64,000 nt of DNA, from contig CALCHN010000060.1 of assembly GCA_937901255.1 (NCBI GenBank), forward strand, positions 1 to 64,000, in the 5' to 3' direction. This DNA comes from an uncultured Flavobacteriales bacterium (GTDB lineage: Bacteria > Bacteroidota > Bacteroidia > Flavobacteriales_E > Vicingaceae). Below, one piece after another: positions 51,822 to 59,538 of this stretch. Within the stretch, counting starts at the first letter, position 1. The number at the start of each line of letters is the position of its first letter. A model generated the notes under the pieces. That model saw only the letters and a list, made by a program, of their open reading frames with translations, ran no database searches and had not been told where the DNA came from. Both the position numbers and the translations under genes were made by a program.

Positions 51822-52814
51822 ATGGAGAATTATACCGTAAAAATATTAGTTGTAAGATATAGTTCCATTGGAGATATTGTGCTTACAACTCCTATAGTAA
51901 GATGTTTGAAACAACAGTTGGAGGGCAATGTAGAAATTCATTATTTAACTAAAAAAAGCTACCGTTCTTTATTAGAAAACAATCCTTACATCACTAAAAT
52001 TCATACTATTGAAAAAAACAATAGTGAAGTTGTCGAACAGCTAAAAAATGAGCAATTCGATTATATCATAGATTTACACAAAAATCTTCGCTCTAAAGGT
52101 ATTTCCAGAAAATTGGGCACACTGCGTTTTACTTTCGATAAGTTGAATGTAAAAAAATGGTTGCTGACCAATTTTAAAATAAACACCTTGCCCGATATTC
52201 ATATTGTGGATAGGTATTTTGAAGCGGTAAAATGTTTAGGAGTGGAGAATGATGGAAAAGGTTTAGATTTTTTTCTTACAGAAAATGATAAAGTAACTAA
52301 CCTTCCGGAAACTCACAACAATGGATATGTTACCATAGCCATTGGAGCTCAATTTGCAACTAAATGTTTGCCCACCAATAAATTAGTGGAGTTGTGTAAT
52401 TTAATTCACCAACCAATAATTTTAGCAGGAGGAAAGGAAGACGAGCAAAAAGCAAATGAGATTATTAGCCAATCTTCCAACAAAAACATATACAATGCTT
52501 GCGGAAAGTACTCCATTAATCAGTCGGCATTTATTGTAAAAAACAGTGAAACCCTCATTACTCACGACACAGGGTTGATGCATATTGGAGCAGCTTTGGG
52601 AGTTAATATTATTTCCATTTGGGGAAATACTGTTCCTACTTTTGGAATGTACCCTTACTTGCCAAAAGAAAAATATGTAATTATAGAAAACAATAACCTT
52701 AATTGCCGACCGTGTTCTAAAATAGGTTATGATGCTTGTCCGAAAAAACACTTTAAATGTATGAATGACTTAAGTATGCAAGAAGTGGTGGATGAGTTAG
52801 GTAATAGGCGTTAG
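51822..52814 (+). CDS. Family 9 glycosyltransferase (heptosyltransferase-like)
   Basis: A 330-residue GT9 enzyme (PF01075). The N-terminus KILVVRYSSIGDIVLTTPIV and the C-terminal ITHDTGLMHIGAALGVNIIS with IWGNTVPTFGMYPY are the usual acceptor and donor motifs. Such enzymes add heptose or related sugars to the LPS core. The CRPCSKIGYDACPKKHFKCM region holds four Cys residues typical of the family end. The frame opens 63 bases earlier inside the permease gene, but the ATG used here is the natural start. Confidence 0.92.
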   Translation: MENYTVKILVVRYSSIGDIVLTTPIVRCLKQQLEGNVEIHYLTKKSYRSLLENNPYITKIHTIEKNNSEVVEQLKNEQFDYIIDLHKNLRSKGISRKLGTLRFTFDKLNVKKWLLTNFKINTLPDIHIVDRYFEAVKCLGVENDGKGLDFFLTENDKVTNLPETHNNGYVTIAIGAQFATKCLPTNKLVELCNLIHQPIILAGGKEDEQKANEIISQSSNKNIYNACGKYSINQSAFIVKNSETLITHDTGLMHIGAALGVNIISIWGNTVPTFGMYPYLPKEKYVIIENNNLNCRPCSKIGYDACPKKHFKCMNDLSMQEVVDELGNRR

Positions 52815-52852
52815 GAGTTAGGAGTTAGGAGTTAGGAGTTAGGAGTTAGGCA
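52811..52852. repeat. Heptameric microsatellite (TTAGGAG)n
   Basis: Five perfect TTAGGAG units and a sixth variant (TTAGGCA), beginning in the stop codon region of the glycosyltransferase gene. Confidence 0.9.
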
Positions 52853-53006
52853 TTAGTGATTTATAGCTTAATCTGTGATTACCTGTTAAATCTGTGTTGC
52901 CCGTGTTCTATCAAATAGATTCATCACTTCATTTTTCTATCCCTCATACTTCGGAATGAAAAATCTTGTTCAGAATGACAGCTTTAATTGGCTTTGTAGT
53001 GTGGGC

Positions 53007-53041
53007 ACCCCCTTCCCTTTGGGAAGGTTGGGATGGGAATT
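53007..53041 (+). repeat. UUCG-type hairpin repeat, copy 8
   Basis: CCTTCCCTTTGGGAAGG forms the core hairpin (TTTG loop), followed by TTGGGATGGGAATT. The 270-base gap 52815-53087 also carries ATTCCGAAG-like fragments of other dispersed repeats and no gene. Confidence 0.75.
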
Positions 53042-53059
53042 AGGCTTTGTGCGTTGGAA

Positions 53060-53090
53060 AAGTCCCTCTTCGGGGGATTTAGGGGGCTTA
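53060..53090 (+). repeat. UUCG-type hairpin repeat, copy 9
   Basis: AAGTCCCTCTTCGGGGGATT then TAGGGGGCTTA, 20 bases after copy 8. It overlaps the stop codon of the small membrane protein gene on the minus strand. Confidence 0.8.
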
Positions 53091-53399
53091 ATAAAACAAA
53101 TAGTAAGTAAGAGCAAGCAAAATACCTATATAGATAATCACCCTCTTATTAATCATGCCAGTATTGTTTCGTCTGTTATAGTTGTTCTCCCAATCTTCTC
53201 TAATTCTCGATTGGTATGCAGAATTGCTGTATTCAGAAGTGCTTGTTGGAGTTTTTTCGTTTTCAACATCTTTTTTTATCTGAGCAATACGTTTTTCCAG
53301 TTTCTCTTTACGCTCATTATAATAACGTGGGGTGTATTCAAACTGACTAGGTTTTTTGGTATAAATGCCAAACATTTTTGGGATTCGTGGTGCTTGCAT
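53088..53399 (-). CDS. Small C-terminally anchored protein
   Basis: A 103-residue protein: a conserved-looking start MFGIYTKKPSQFEYTPRYYN, a charged coiled-coil segment (ERKEKLEKRIAQIKKDV) and one C-terminal membrane helix (VIIYIGILLALTYYLFY). The KPxQFxYxPRYY pattern is familiar from small uncharacterised proteins of this phylum. ATG at 53375 (before FGIYTKK) is an alternative start. I prefer this frame over a longer ORF on the plus strand across the same bases, which is made of repeat sequence and has no recognisable protein. Confidence 0.72.
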   Translation of the reverse strand: MQAPRIPKMFGIYTKKPSQFEYTPRYYNERKEKLEKRIAQIKKDVENEKTPTSTSEYSNSAYQSRIREDWENNYNRRNNTGMINKRVIIYIGILLALTYYLFY

Positions 53400-53534
53400 A
53401 ATAAAGAAAATTTATAACTACTAAATTACTAACTTTTAAGAAAAGAATAAATTGTTGTGGATTGTAATTTATTTATCCCCTTTAAATTCTTTCTTAAATC
53501 AAATTTCAATTTTTTAAAATACTAATTTTTATCA

Positions 53535-53690
53535 CCTATTACCCGAGCGAGGGCAAACGAACAAACGGTGTGAAATCTTGTGTAATCGGACTAGGAAATG
53601 CGAGGGCATGGTGGGAAAAGATGAAACAAGATTTGGCGTTTGTTCTTGATTTTTGGCTCTTTTTATCAAGAAAAAGAGCATTTAATTCCT
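53535..53690. repeat. Large dispersed-type element with two hairpins
   Basis: GAACAAACG-(5)-AAATCTTGT (53559-53581) faces ACAAGATTT-GG-CGTTTGTTC (53626-53645), a long stem with a small internal loop. Directly after it CTTGAT can pair with ATCAAG, or alternatively GCTCTTTTT (53656) with AAAAAGAGC (53671-53679), both perfect. GCGAGGGCA occurs twice within it. The layout (long outer stem, two alternative 3' hairpins, no ORF) suggests a small mobile or structured element; I recall similar sequence in other genomes of this phylum. The rest of 53400-53761 has nothing recognisable. Confidence 0.65.
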
Positions 53691-53761
53691 AAACTGAATA
53701 CGAAAGCTAAAATATAATAGTATTAGTTGGTTCTACCATTTTGTTTTCACTTCTTAGTGTG

Positions 53762-54415
53762 TTATTTTTCCCCTTCCCACTCATTATAAAACTCTTCTAA
53801 AAATTCTTCCATAAATTGGTGGCGATGTTTAGCCATAGCTTTTCCTGTGGTGGTGTTCATTCGGTCTTTTAGCAAAAGTAATTTTTCATAAAAATGATTG
53901 ATAGTAGGTGCGGTACTATTTTTATATTCCTCTTTACTCATGCTTAAGTTGGGTTGAATATTAGGATTATAAATAGCTCTGTTTTTAAAACCTCCATAAT
54001 TAAATGTTCTAGCAATTCCAATTGCTCCCATGGCATCTAGTCTGTCAGCATCTTGCACAACAGCTAATTCAGTAGAGTTAAATGCTTGCTCAAAATTTCC
54101 TCCTTTAAAGGAAATGTGTTGGATGATTTTTTCAACATGTGTAATAATTTCTTCTTCAATTGAAATGGATTTTAAGAATTCACGAGCCTTTTTCGGACCA
54201 ATACTTTCATCTCCATCATTAAATTTAGCATCAGCAATATCGTGCAAAAGAGCTCCTAATTCAACCACTAAAAGATTAGTCTTTTCTGTTGTAGCAATTT
54301 TTTTAGCCAATTGCCATACTCTGTAAATATGCCACCAATCATGTCCGCCTTCTGCATTAGCTAAAGTTTCTTTTACAAATTTTACGGTTTGGTCTATTAT
54401 TTCTTGATGATTCAT
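53762..54415 (-). CDS. HD-domain phosphohydrolase (YpgQ-like)
   Basis: A 217-residue protein. The HD metal site is visible: His in GGHDWWHIYRV near residue 20, the His-Asp pair in GALLHDIADAKF near residue 53, His in KIIQHISFKG and Asp in VVQDADRLDAMGAIGIART. The order and the DADRLDAMGAIG motif match the YpgQ/YedJ subfamily, some members of which hydrolyse nucleotide triphosphates with metal. Substrate here is unknown. Single gene with AT-rich repeat sequence upstream. Confidence 0.9.
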   Translation of the reverse strand: MNHQEIIDQTVKFVKETLANAEGGHDWWHIYRVWQLAKKIATTEKTNLLVVELGALLHDIADAKFNDGDESIGPKKAREFLKSISIEEEIITHVEKIIQHISFKGGNFEQAFNSTELAVVQDADRLDAMGAIGIARTFNYGGFKNRAIYNPNIQPNLSMSKEEYKNSTAPTINHFYEKLLLLKDRMNTTTGKAMAKHRHQFMEEFLEEFYNEWEGEK

Positions 54416-54487
54416 TTACATTAATTTTATATCAACAATTTTCTTTTACACAAATTAAAATGGAATTTCACTAATTATCACAAATTA

Positions 54488-54567
54488 AAAACATCAAAGA
54501 TGTTTTTTGAGTTAATACAAACTTTTTGAAAATAAACATTTGTGTAATGTGTGATAATTTGTGGTTT
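54488..54567. repeat. Dispersed AT-rich repeat with AACATC hairpin, copy 2
   Basis: AACATC-AAA-GATGTT is followed by TTTGTGTAATGTGTGATAAT, corresponding to the copy near 19.4 kb. Next to it ACTATGTTTCTATGTGGTTT (54573-54592) matches the arms found between engB and mraZ. Confidence 0.6.
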
Positions 54568-54602
54568 AATATTTACTATGTTTCTATGTGGTTTGCAGTT
54601 GG

Positions 54603-55823
54603 TTAATTCATTCTATAAATATATCCAAAAGAGAGTTCGCTAAAATCTGCTTGACCGGCATTGGCTTTAATATACGGACCAATGTAAAAATTATGTTTGG
54701 GTAATTTATTGGCATTAATGGCGTATAAATTCAATCCTAAACGAGTAGAAAATCCTTTCTTAAAATAAGATTTGAATTTCATATATCCTTCAAATTGTTT
54801 GTTTAGTGGGAAATCTTTTTCATACTGTTTGTAAAAAGGCTTGTAAACATTTATTCCTAATTCAACATTCATGCTAATATGTCCCATTAACAGTTCGGCA
54901 TTGGCATGAACTACCAAATTGGAAGCATACTTTTTGGGGCTATCGGTATAATCGGTTAAGTTTCTTGTCATAATTTGATGGTAATAAACATCATAATAAC
55001 GATAAGTAGCTCCGTACCCCCATCTAAAATGATGATTAATGGTTTTTCCTGTAAAAATAGAAGTGGAGTGTACTAATTTTTTCTCTCCACCTACAGGACC
55101 ATCCTTATCGCCATACTCATGAAATCCTAAACCGTAACTAATACCAATATCTCTACTTTTCGATTTTTTTTCAGGTTTTACAACTTTGTTGGTAAGCTGG
55201 TAAGTAGTTAAATCCTTTTTATAAAACTGAGCTGAAAGACTTAATAATGCTGAGTTTAATCCGAAATTAGGTAATTGGGTATGTCCGTTGGAAGCATGAG
55301 AAAAAATAAGACCTAATTTTAAATTCATACCGAGTTTTTCACTAATGGTTTTATAAGCTCCTGCTTGAAAAGACCATTTAAATGGTGAGCCGATATTTAC
55401 GTTTCTTCGGTTGGAAATACTATCATAATAAGTAGTAAAATAGGCAGCTCCCAAACTTAATTTAAAATAAATTGGTTTTTCTTTCTGATTAAAAACATTA
55501 AAAGCAATAAAAGTCATGATGCTGTATTCGTCTCCAAAAATTTTTTCATTGCCGATAGATGAATAAAATAAAGAGATACCTGTTTGTGGGAAGTTATAAT
55601 ATTTTGCCCAAGTGCTGTTGCTATCAGTTTTTAAAGAACCAATATTTACAGCTAAGCCTTGTTGTAAACGAGTAGGAGGGAACTTGTTTAAGTAATTTGG
55701 AACTACTTTCCCTACCATGTATTCTGGTTCAATGAAGAATGCTCGTTTGTTTTCTTGAGCTACTGAAGTGGTGGAATAAATCACCAAAAAAAGCAATATG
55801 ATTCTAAAATAACGGATGGGCAT
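54603..55823 (-). CDS. Acyloxyacyl hydrolase / PagL-like outer-membrane protein
   Basis: A protein of about 406 residues with a signal peptide (IILLFLVIYSTTSVAQ). The N-terminal barrel half contains GLIFSHASNGHTQLPNFGLN near residue 180, which fits the His-Ser-Asn region of the PagL lipid A 3-O-deacylase family (PF09411). The second half repeats barrel strands (IGISYGLGFHEYG, FRWGYGATYRYYD), so it is twice the size of PagL (about 170), as in other Bacteroidota members. The end FSELSFGYIYRMN is a barrel strand. It may trim acyl chains from lipid A. ATG before PIRYFR is preferred over TTG 27 bases upstream. Confidence 0.8.
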   Translation of the reverse strand: MPIRYFRIILLFLVIYSTTSVAQENKRAFFIEPEYMVGKVVPNYLNKFPPTRLQQGLAVNIGSLKTDSNSTWAKYYNFPQTGISLFYSSIGNEKIFGDEYSIMTFIAFNVFNQKEKPIYFKLSLGAAYFTTYYDSISNRRNVNIGSPFKWSFQAGAYKTISEKLGMNLKLGLIFSHASNGHTQLPNFGLNSALLSLSAQFYKKDLTTYQLTNKVVKPEKKSKSRDIGISYGLGFHEYGDKDGPVGGEKKLVHSTSIFTGKTINHHFRWGYGATYRYYDVYYHQIMTRNLTDYTDSPKKYASNLVVHANAELLMGHISMNVELGINVYKPFYKQYEKDFPLNKQFEGYMKFKSYFKKGFSTRLGLNLYAINANKLPKHNFYIGPYIKANAGQADFSELSFGYIYRMN

Positions 55824-55994
55824 TTTAATGAAAATGTGTAGTTGCTTCAATATTTGGTAGGATTAAGAAAATCAATGATTTACGTTTTAATAGTCGATGA
55901 TTTGTCATTAAAACAAAGATAACTTAAAAATTTAATTACATGTAGTTTATTTTAAAAATGACATAAATTAACAATCTGTTGTACAATTTTATGT

Positions 55995-56002
55995 TATATT
56001 TG
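55995..56002 (+). promoter_or_regulatory. Promoter box of the AAA/DUF4143 ATPase gene
   Basis: TATATTTG matches TAnnTTTG, 21 bases before the ATG. The box is followed by two direct TGCATA hexamers (56001 and 56015), which could be part of a control site. Confidence 0.55.
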
Positions 56003-56022
56003 CATATTCAAAAGTGCATAAT

Positions 56023-57213
56023 ATGTTAATATATGACCATTCAGAAAGGCAAATTAGGTTAGCTAATCTAGATTTTAAACGCTATTTATACAATGAAATT
56101 GATTGGAACAATCGTTTAATCGGCATAAAAGGTGCTCGTGGAACAGGAAAAACTACGCTATTATTACAATGGTTAAAAGAGCAGAATTTACCTTCTGAAA
56201 AAGCAGTTTATTTTTCATTAGATGATTTATATTTTACAACGAATTCTCTTGCAGATACTATAGATACTTTCTATAAAGGTGGAGGGAAAATTGTTGTTTT
56301 AGATGAGGTGCATAAATATAAAGATTGGTCAAGAGTTGTTAAAAATACGTATGATTTCTATCCAGATTTAAAAATAATTTTTACAGGTTCTTCCATTATT
56401 GATATCTCAAAGCAAGAAGGAGATCTTAGTAGAAGGGTAGTAATGTATGAATTGCATGGTTTATCGTATAGAGAATATTTAGCATTAAATAAAGATATTT
56501 TTTTAAGAAAAATAGCATTTGATGAAATTCTTACGTCATCAAAAAGTTACATGAGTCAATTGCCAACTGATTTTCGACCTTTAGCTTATTTTAAAGAATA
56601 TTTGGAGTTTGGTTATTATCCTTTTGCTCTCGAAAATAAAGATTCTTTTCATCAAAAAATAAATCAATTGGTACGTACAATTGTTGAGTACGATATGGCT
56701 GAAATTGAAGGGTACGACATTAGGAATGCAAAAAAAATGTTGCAATTAATTGTTGTTATTGCACAACAAGTTCCTTTTAAACCAAACATTAGTGCATTAT
56801 CTCAGAAAACTGGTATTCATAGAAATACTATGTTAAATTATCTATATTATTTAGAACAAGCCAAATTAATTAATCTTTTAAGTGCTGCGGGTAATAGTGT
56901 TTCAGTTTTGCAAAAACCAGATAAAATATTTTTAAATAACACATCATTATTACACGCACTTTCTCATGAAAACACCAATGTTGGTACCATTAGAGAAACA
57001 TTCTTTTTGTCTCAATTTCTTCAACATAAAAAAACAATCACATTGCCCTCAATAGGCGATTTTAAAGTAGGAGATTACACATTTGAAATAGGTGGTAAAA
57101 ACAAAACAAAAAAACAAATTGAGGGGGTGTCTAATTCTTTTTTAGTTAAAGATGATATTGAAAACGCACAGCAGAACCAAATACCCTTATGGCTTTTTGG
57201 AATGATGTATTAA
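56023..57213 (+). CDS. AAA ATPase with DUF4143 domain
   Basis: About 396 residues. An AAA_14 domain (PF13173) with Walker A GIKGARGTGKTTLLLQW near residue 35 and Walker B KIVVLDEVHKYKDW near residue 90, then sensor-like IIFTGSSIIDISKQEGDLSR; a helical middle; and a DUF4143 nuclease-like C-terminal region (HRNTMLNYLYYLEQAKLINL, then TFEIGGKNKTKKQI). Such ATPases are common, often multi-copy, accessory genes of unknown function. The C-terminal domain looks complete. The ATG used fits the promoter box better than the GTG nine bases earlier. Confidence 0.9.
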   Translation: MLIYDHSERQIRLANLDFKRYLYNEIDWNNRLIGIKGARGTGKTTLLLQWLKEQNLPSEKAVYFSLDDLYFTTNSLADTIDTFYKGGGKIVVLDEVHKYKDWSRVVKNTYDFYPDLKIIFTGSSIIDISKQEGDLSRRVVMYELHGLSYREYLALNKDIFLRKIAFDEILTSSKSYMSQLPTDFRPLAYFKEYLEFGYYPFALENKDSFHQKINQLVRTIVEYDMAEIEGYDIRNAKKMLQLIVVIAQQVPFKPNISALSQKTGIHRNTMLNYLYYLEQAKLINLLSAAGNSVSVLQKPDKIFLNNTSLLHALSHENTNVGTIRETFFLSQFLQHKKTITLPSIGDFKVGDYTFEIGGKNKTKKQIEGVSNSFLVKDDIENAQQNQIPLWLFGMMY

Positions 57214-57273
57214 CTCCATTAAGTAGGCTCGTTTATTTTCTAGGGTCAACCAGCTAAAGAACTTCTTAAAAAC

Positions 57274-57306
57274 AAAAAACCCGAAAATCAACTGATTTTC
57301 GGGTTT
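57274..57306 (-). terminator. Intrinsic terminator of tRNA-Phe (possibly bidirectional)
   Basis: AAAAACCCGAAAATCA and TGATTTTCGGGTTTTT form a 16-bp perfect stem with loop AC. It lies just downstream of tRNA-Phe on the minus strand and would also end the ATPase transcript from the other side. Confidence 0.9.
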
Positions 57307-57311
57307 TTGTG

Positions 57312-57384
<73 letters not shown>

Positions 57385-57399
57385 TCGTTTAATGGTCGG

Positions 57400-57429
57400 C
57401 AAAAGTATTAAAATAATTTAATCTGCAAA
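57400..57429 (-). promoter_or_regulatory. Promoter of tRNA-Phe
   Basis: On the minus strand TTTG, an 18-base spacer and TACTTTTG match TTTG-N19-TAnnTTTG within one base of spacing, about 16 bases before the tRNA. Confidence 0.85.
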
Positions 57430-57472
57430 AACATTTAATTGAAATTTGTAATTTCGAGCATTAAATTTTTTT

Positions 57473-58204
57473 ATGGACTTAATAATTGATGTAGGTAATT
57501 CGTTTGCTAAGGTAGCTGTCTTAGAATATGATACTGTTGTTTTTTACGAAAAATACCAAGAGATTAATGCTTCAATTTTTTTTGAAATAAAAAATAAATT
57601 TGACATAAAAAGAGCAATTGTTAGCTCCGTAAGGAACAATGAAGCCGAAATTTCAGCTATTTTTAAAAAAATTAACATTTCATTCTGCTGGTTAAATCAT
57701 CAAATGAAATTTCCATTTAAAATTAATTACAAAACACCACAAACATTAGGGTTAGATAGATTGGCAGCAGTGGCAGGAGCAATGGTTAAATTTCCCAATA
57801 GCAATTTATTAATTGTTGATATGGGAACTTGTGTAACTTTTGATTTTGTTGATGAAAAATCTGTTTATTATGGCGGAAGTATTGCTCCTGGTTTCGAGAT
57901 GAGGTTTAAAGCCCTTCATCATTTTACACAAAAATTACCACAAATAAAATATGAAAATCAGTCAGTAAAGTTAATAGGAGATAGTACCGAAAACTCAATT
58001 TTATCGGGAGTTTACAATGGTTACAAGTATGAAATTTCAGGAATGATTTCAGCTTACGAACAACAATATAATGACCTAAAAATAGTTCTTACCGGAGGAG
58101 ATTTTAAACTATTTGATTTGGAAGTAAAAAATCGCATCTTTGCAGACGATTTTTTAGTCCTCCGTGGGTTACAACAAATTTTAAAATTAAATGATAAAGA
58201 TTAG
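57473..58204 (+). CDS. coaX: Type III pantothenate kinase
   Basis: A 243-residue enzyme phosphorylating pantothenate, first step of coenzyme A synthesis. The actin-like phosphate loop LIIDVGNSFAKVAVLE at the N-terminus, YKTPQTLGLDRLAAVAGA, VDMGTCVTFDFVD and GGSIAPGFEMRFKALHHFT are family motifs. It overlaps the following gene by 14 bases and heads an envelope-gene series that is usual in the phylum. Confidence 0.95.
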   Translation: MDLIIDVGNSFAKVAVLEYDTVVFYEKYQEINASIFFEIKNKFDIKRAIVSSVRNNEAEISAIFKKINISFCWLNHQMKFPFKINYKTPQTLGLDRLAAVAGAMVKFPNSNLLIVDMGTCVTFDFVDEKSVYYGGSIAPGFEMRFKALHHFTQKLPQIKYENQSVKLIGDSTENSILSGVYNGYKYEISGMISAYEQQYNDLKIVLTGGDFKLFDLEVKNRIFADDFLVLRGLQQILKLNDKD

Positions 58205-59513
58205 TACTGCTGTTTTGTTTTTTGTTTGCTTATGTATTAGCAGTATTGCTTTTGCTCAAACCACTACCAACTCTCCATATTCTAAGTATGGAGTGGGAGT
58301 TATTCGTCCACAAAGTTTTTCTCAAAATTTTGCTATGGGTGGAACAGCTATCGGACTTCGTTCAAATTTGAATATAAATTCTAAAAATCCAGCTTCTTAT
58401 TCAGATTTAATTGTAACCACTTTTGAGTTTAATTTCATCAACAATTCCCTTTGGTTATCTGATGGAAATCAATCTCAATATAAAACCAATCCTTATGTTG
58501 CTTCATTAGCACTGGCTTTTCCAGTTATTCAAAAAACTTGGGGAATGAGTTTTGGATTGATGCCTGTGACCAGTATCGGTTATAATTATACCAACAATTA
58601 TACGGATGATAATGTAGGAAGTGTTACAGAAATTAGAATAGGAGAAGGTGGGTTAAATAAATTTTATTTCGGAAATGGATTTAACGTTAAGTTAGATTCT
58701 AGCTCAAATCTTGCTTTTGGAGCTAATGCAAATTTTTATTTTGGAAGATCAGAATTTGATAGCAAAACCATTTTTGGAAATTTATCTCAAGGTTTAAATA
58801 TATGGGATTTAAATGAATCAACTACTTCAGATTTTTCTTTCGATTTTGGAACGCAATACCAAAAGAATTTTAGCAGATACGATTCTACTACTTCAGCAAA
58901 AGAAACTTATGTTTTAATTGTTGGAGCAACTGTGGGATTGGCTAGAGAATTAAATACGAAACAAAACAGAATAGTGAGAAGTTTTACTGGTTCCTCAGAT
59001 TTTGGAACAATTAAAGACACCATTCTAGAAACAAATAACAGTAAGCAAAGTATTGATATGCCTTTAGAATACGGGGTAGGATTCTCTTTCGAAAAGAAAA
59101 ACAAATGGATTATTGCAGTTGATTATAATATTGCCGATTGGACAACTATTGCATCTACCAACCCATTATATAGTTACAATAAAGTGCAAAGTTTGTCAGC
59201 TGGTTTTCAAATTACTCCAAAATACGATGATTATGTAGGAAGTTACTTTAAAAGAATAGCTTATAGGTTTGGGGTTAGGTACTCAAATTCATATTTTTCC
59301 ATTAATGACAATCAATTAAATGAATACGGCATAACTTTTGGAACAGGTTTACCACTAAGAAGAACAGGAACATCAGCACCAACGCTAAACCTAGGAATAG
59401 AATACGGAAAAAGAGGACAAGCTACTGATGGACTTATTCAAGAAACCTTTATTAACTTTAATGTTGGCATAATTATTAATGATAAATGGTTCATAAAACG
59501 AAAGTATAATTAA
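58191..59513 (+). CDS. Outer-membrane beta-barrel protein
   Basis: A 440-residue exported barrel protein. The signal peptide ends SIAFAQ; NSPYSKYGVGVIRPQSFSQN and FAMGGTAIGLRS near the mature start and NINSKNPASYSDL follow the pattern of FadL/PorV-related transport barrels of the phylum. The remainder is alternating strands with many aromatic residues. Substrate unknown. It lies between coaX and a TPR gene, next to lptC, so a role in envelope assembly is possible. Confidence 0.85.
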   Translation: MIKISTAVLFFVCLCISSIAFAQTTTNSPYSKYGVGVIRPQSFSQNFAMGGTAIGLRSNLNINSKNPASYSDLIVTTFEFNFINNSLWLSDGNQSQYKTNPYVASLALAFPVIQKTWGMSFGLMPVTSIGYNYTNNYTDDNVGSVTEIRIGEGGLNKFYFGNGFNVKLDSSSNLAFGANANFYFGRSEFDSKTIFGNLSQGLNIWDLNESTTSDFSFDFGTQYQKNFSRYDSTTSAKETYVLIVGATVGLARELNTKQNRIVRSFTGSSDFGTIKDTILETNNSKQSIDMPLEYGVGFSFEKKNKWIIAVDYNIADWTTIASTNPLYSYNKVQSLSAGFQITPKYDDYVGSYFKRIAYRFGVRYSNSYFSINDNQLNEYGITFGTGLPLRRTGTSAPTLNLGIEYGKRGQATDGLIQETFINFNVGIIINDKWFIKRKYN

Positions 59514-59538
59514 AATGATAACAATAAAAACAAACAAA

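Noticed and set aside
52956..53417. 153-codon plus-strand ORF
   Set aside because: It runs through two hairpin repeats and antisense to a more convincing minus-strand membrane protein.
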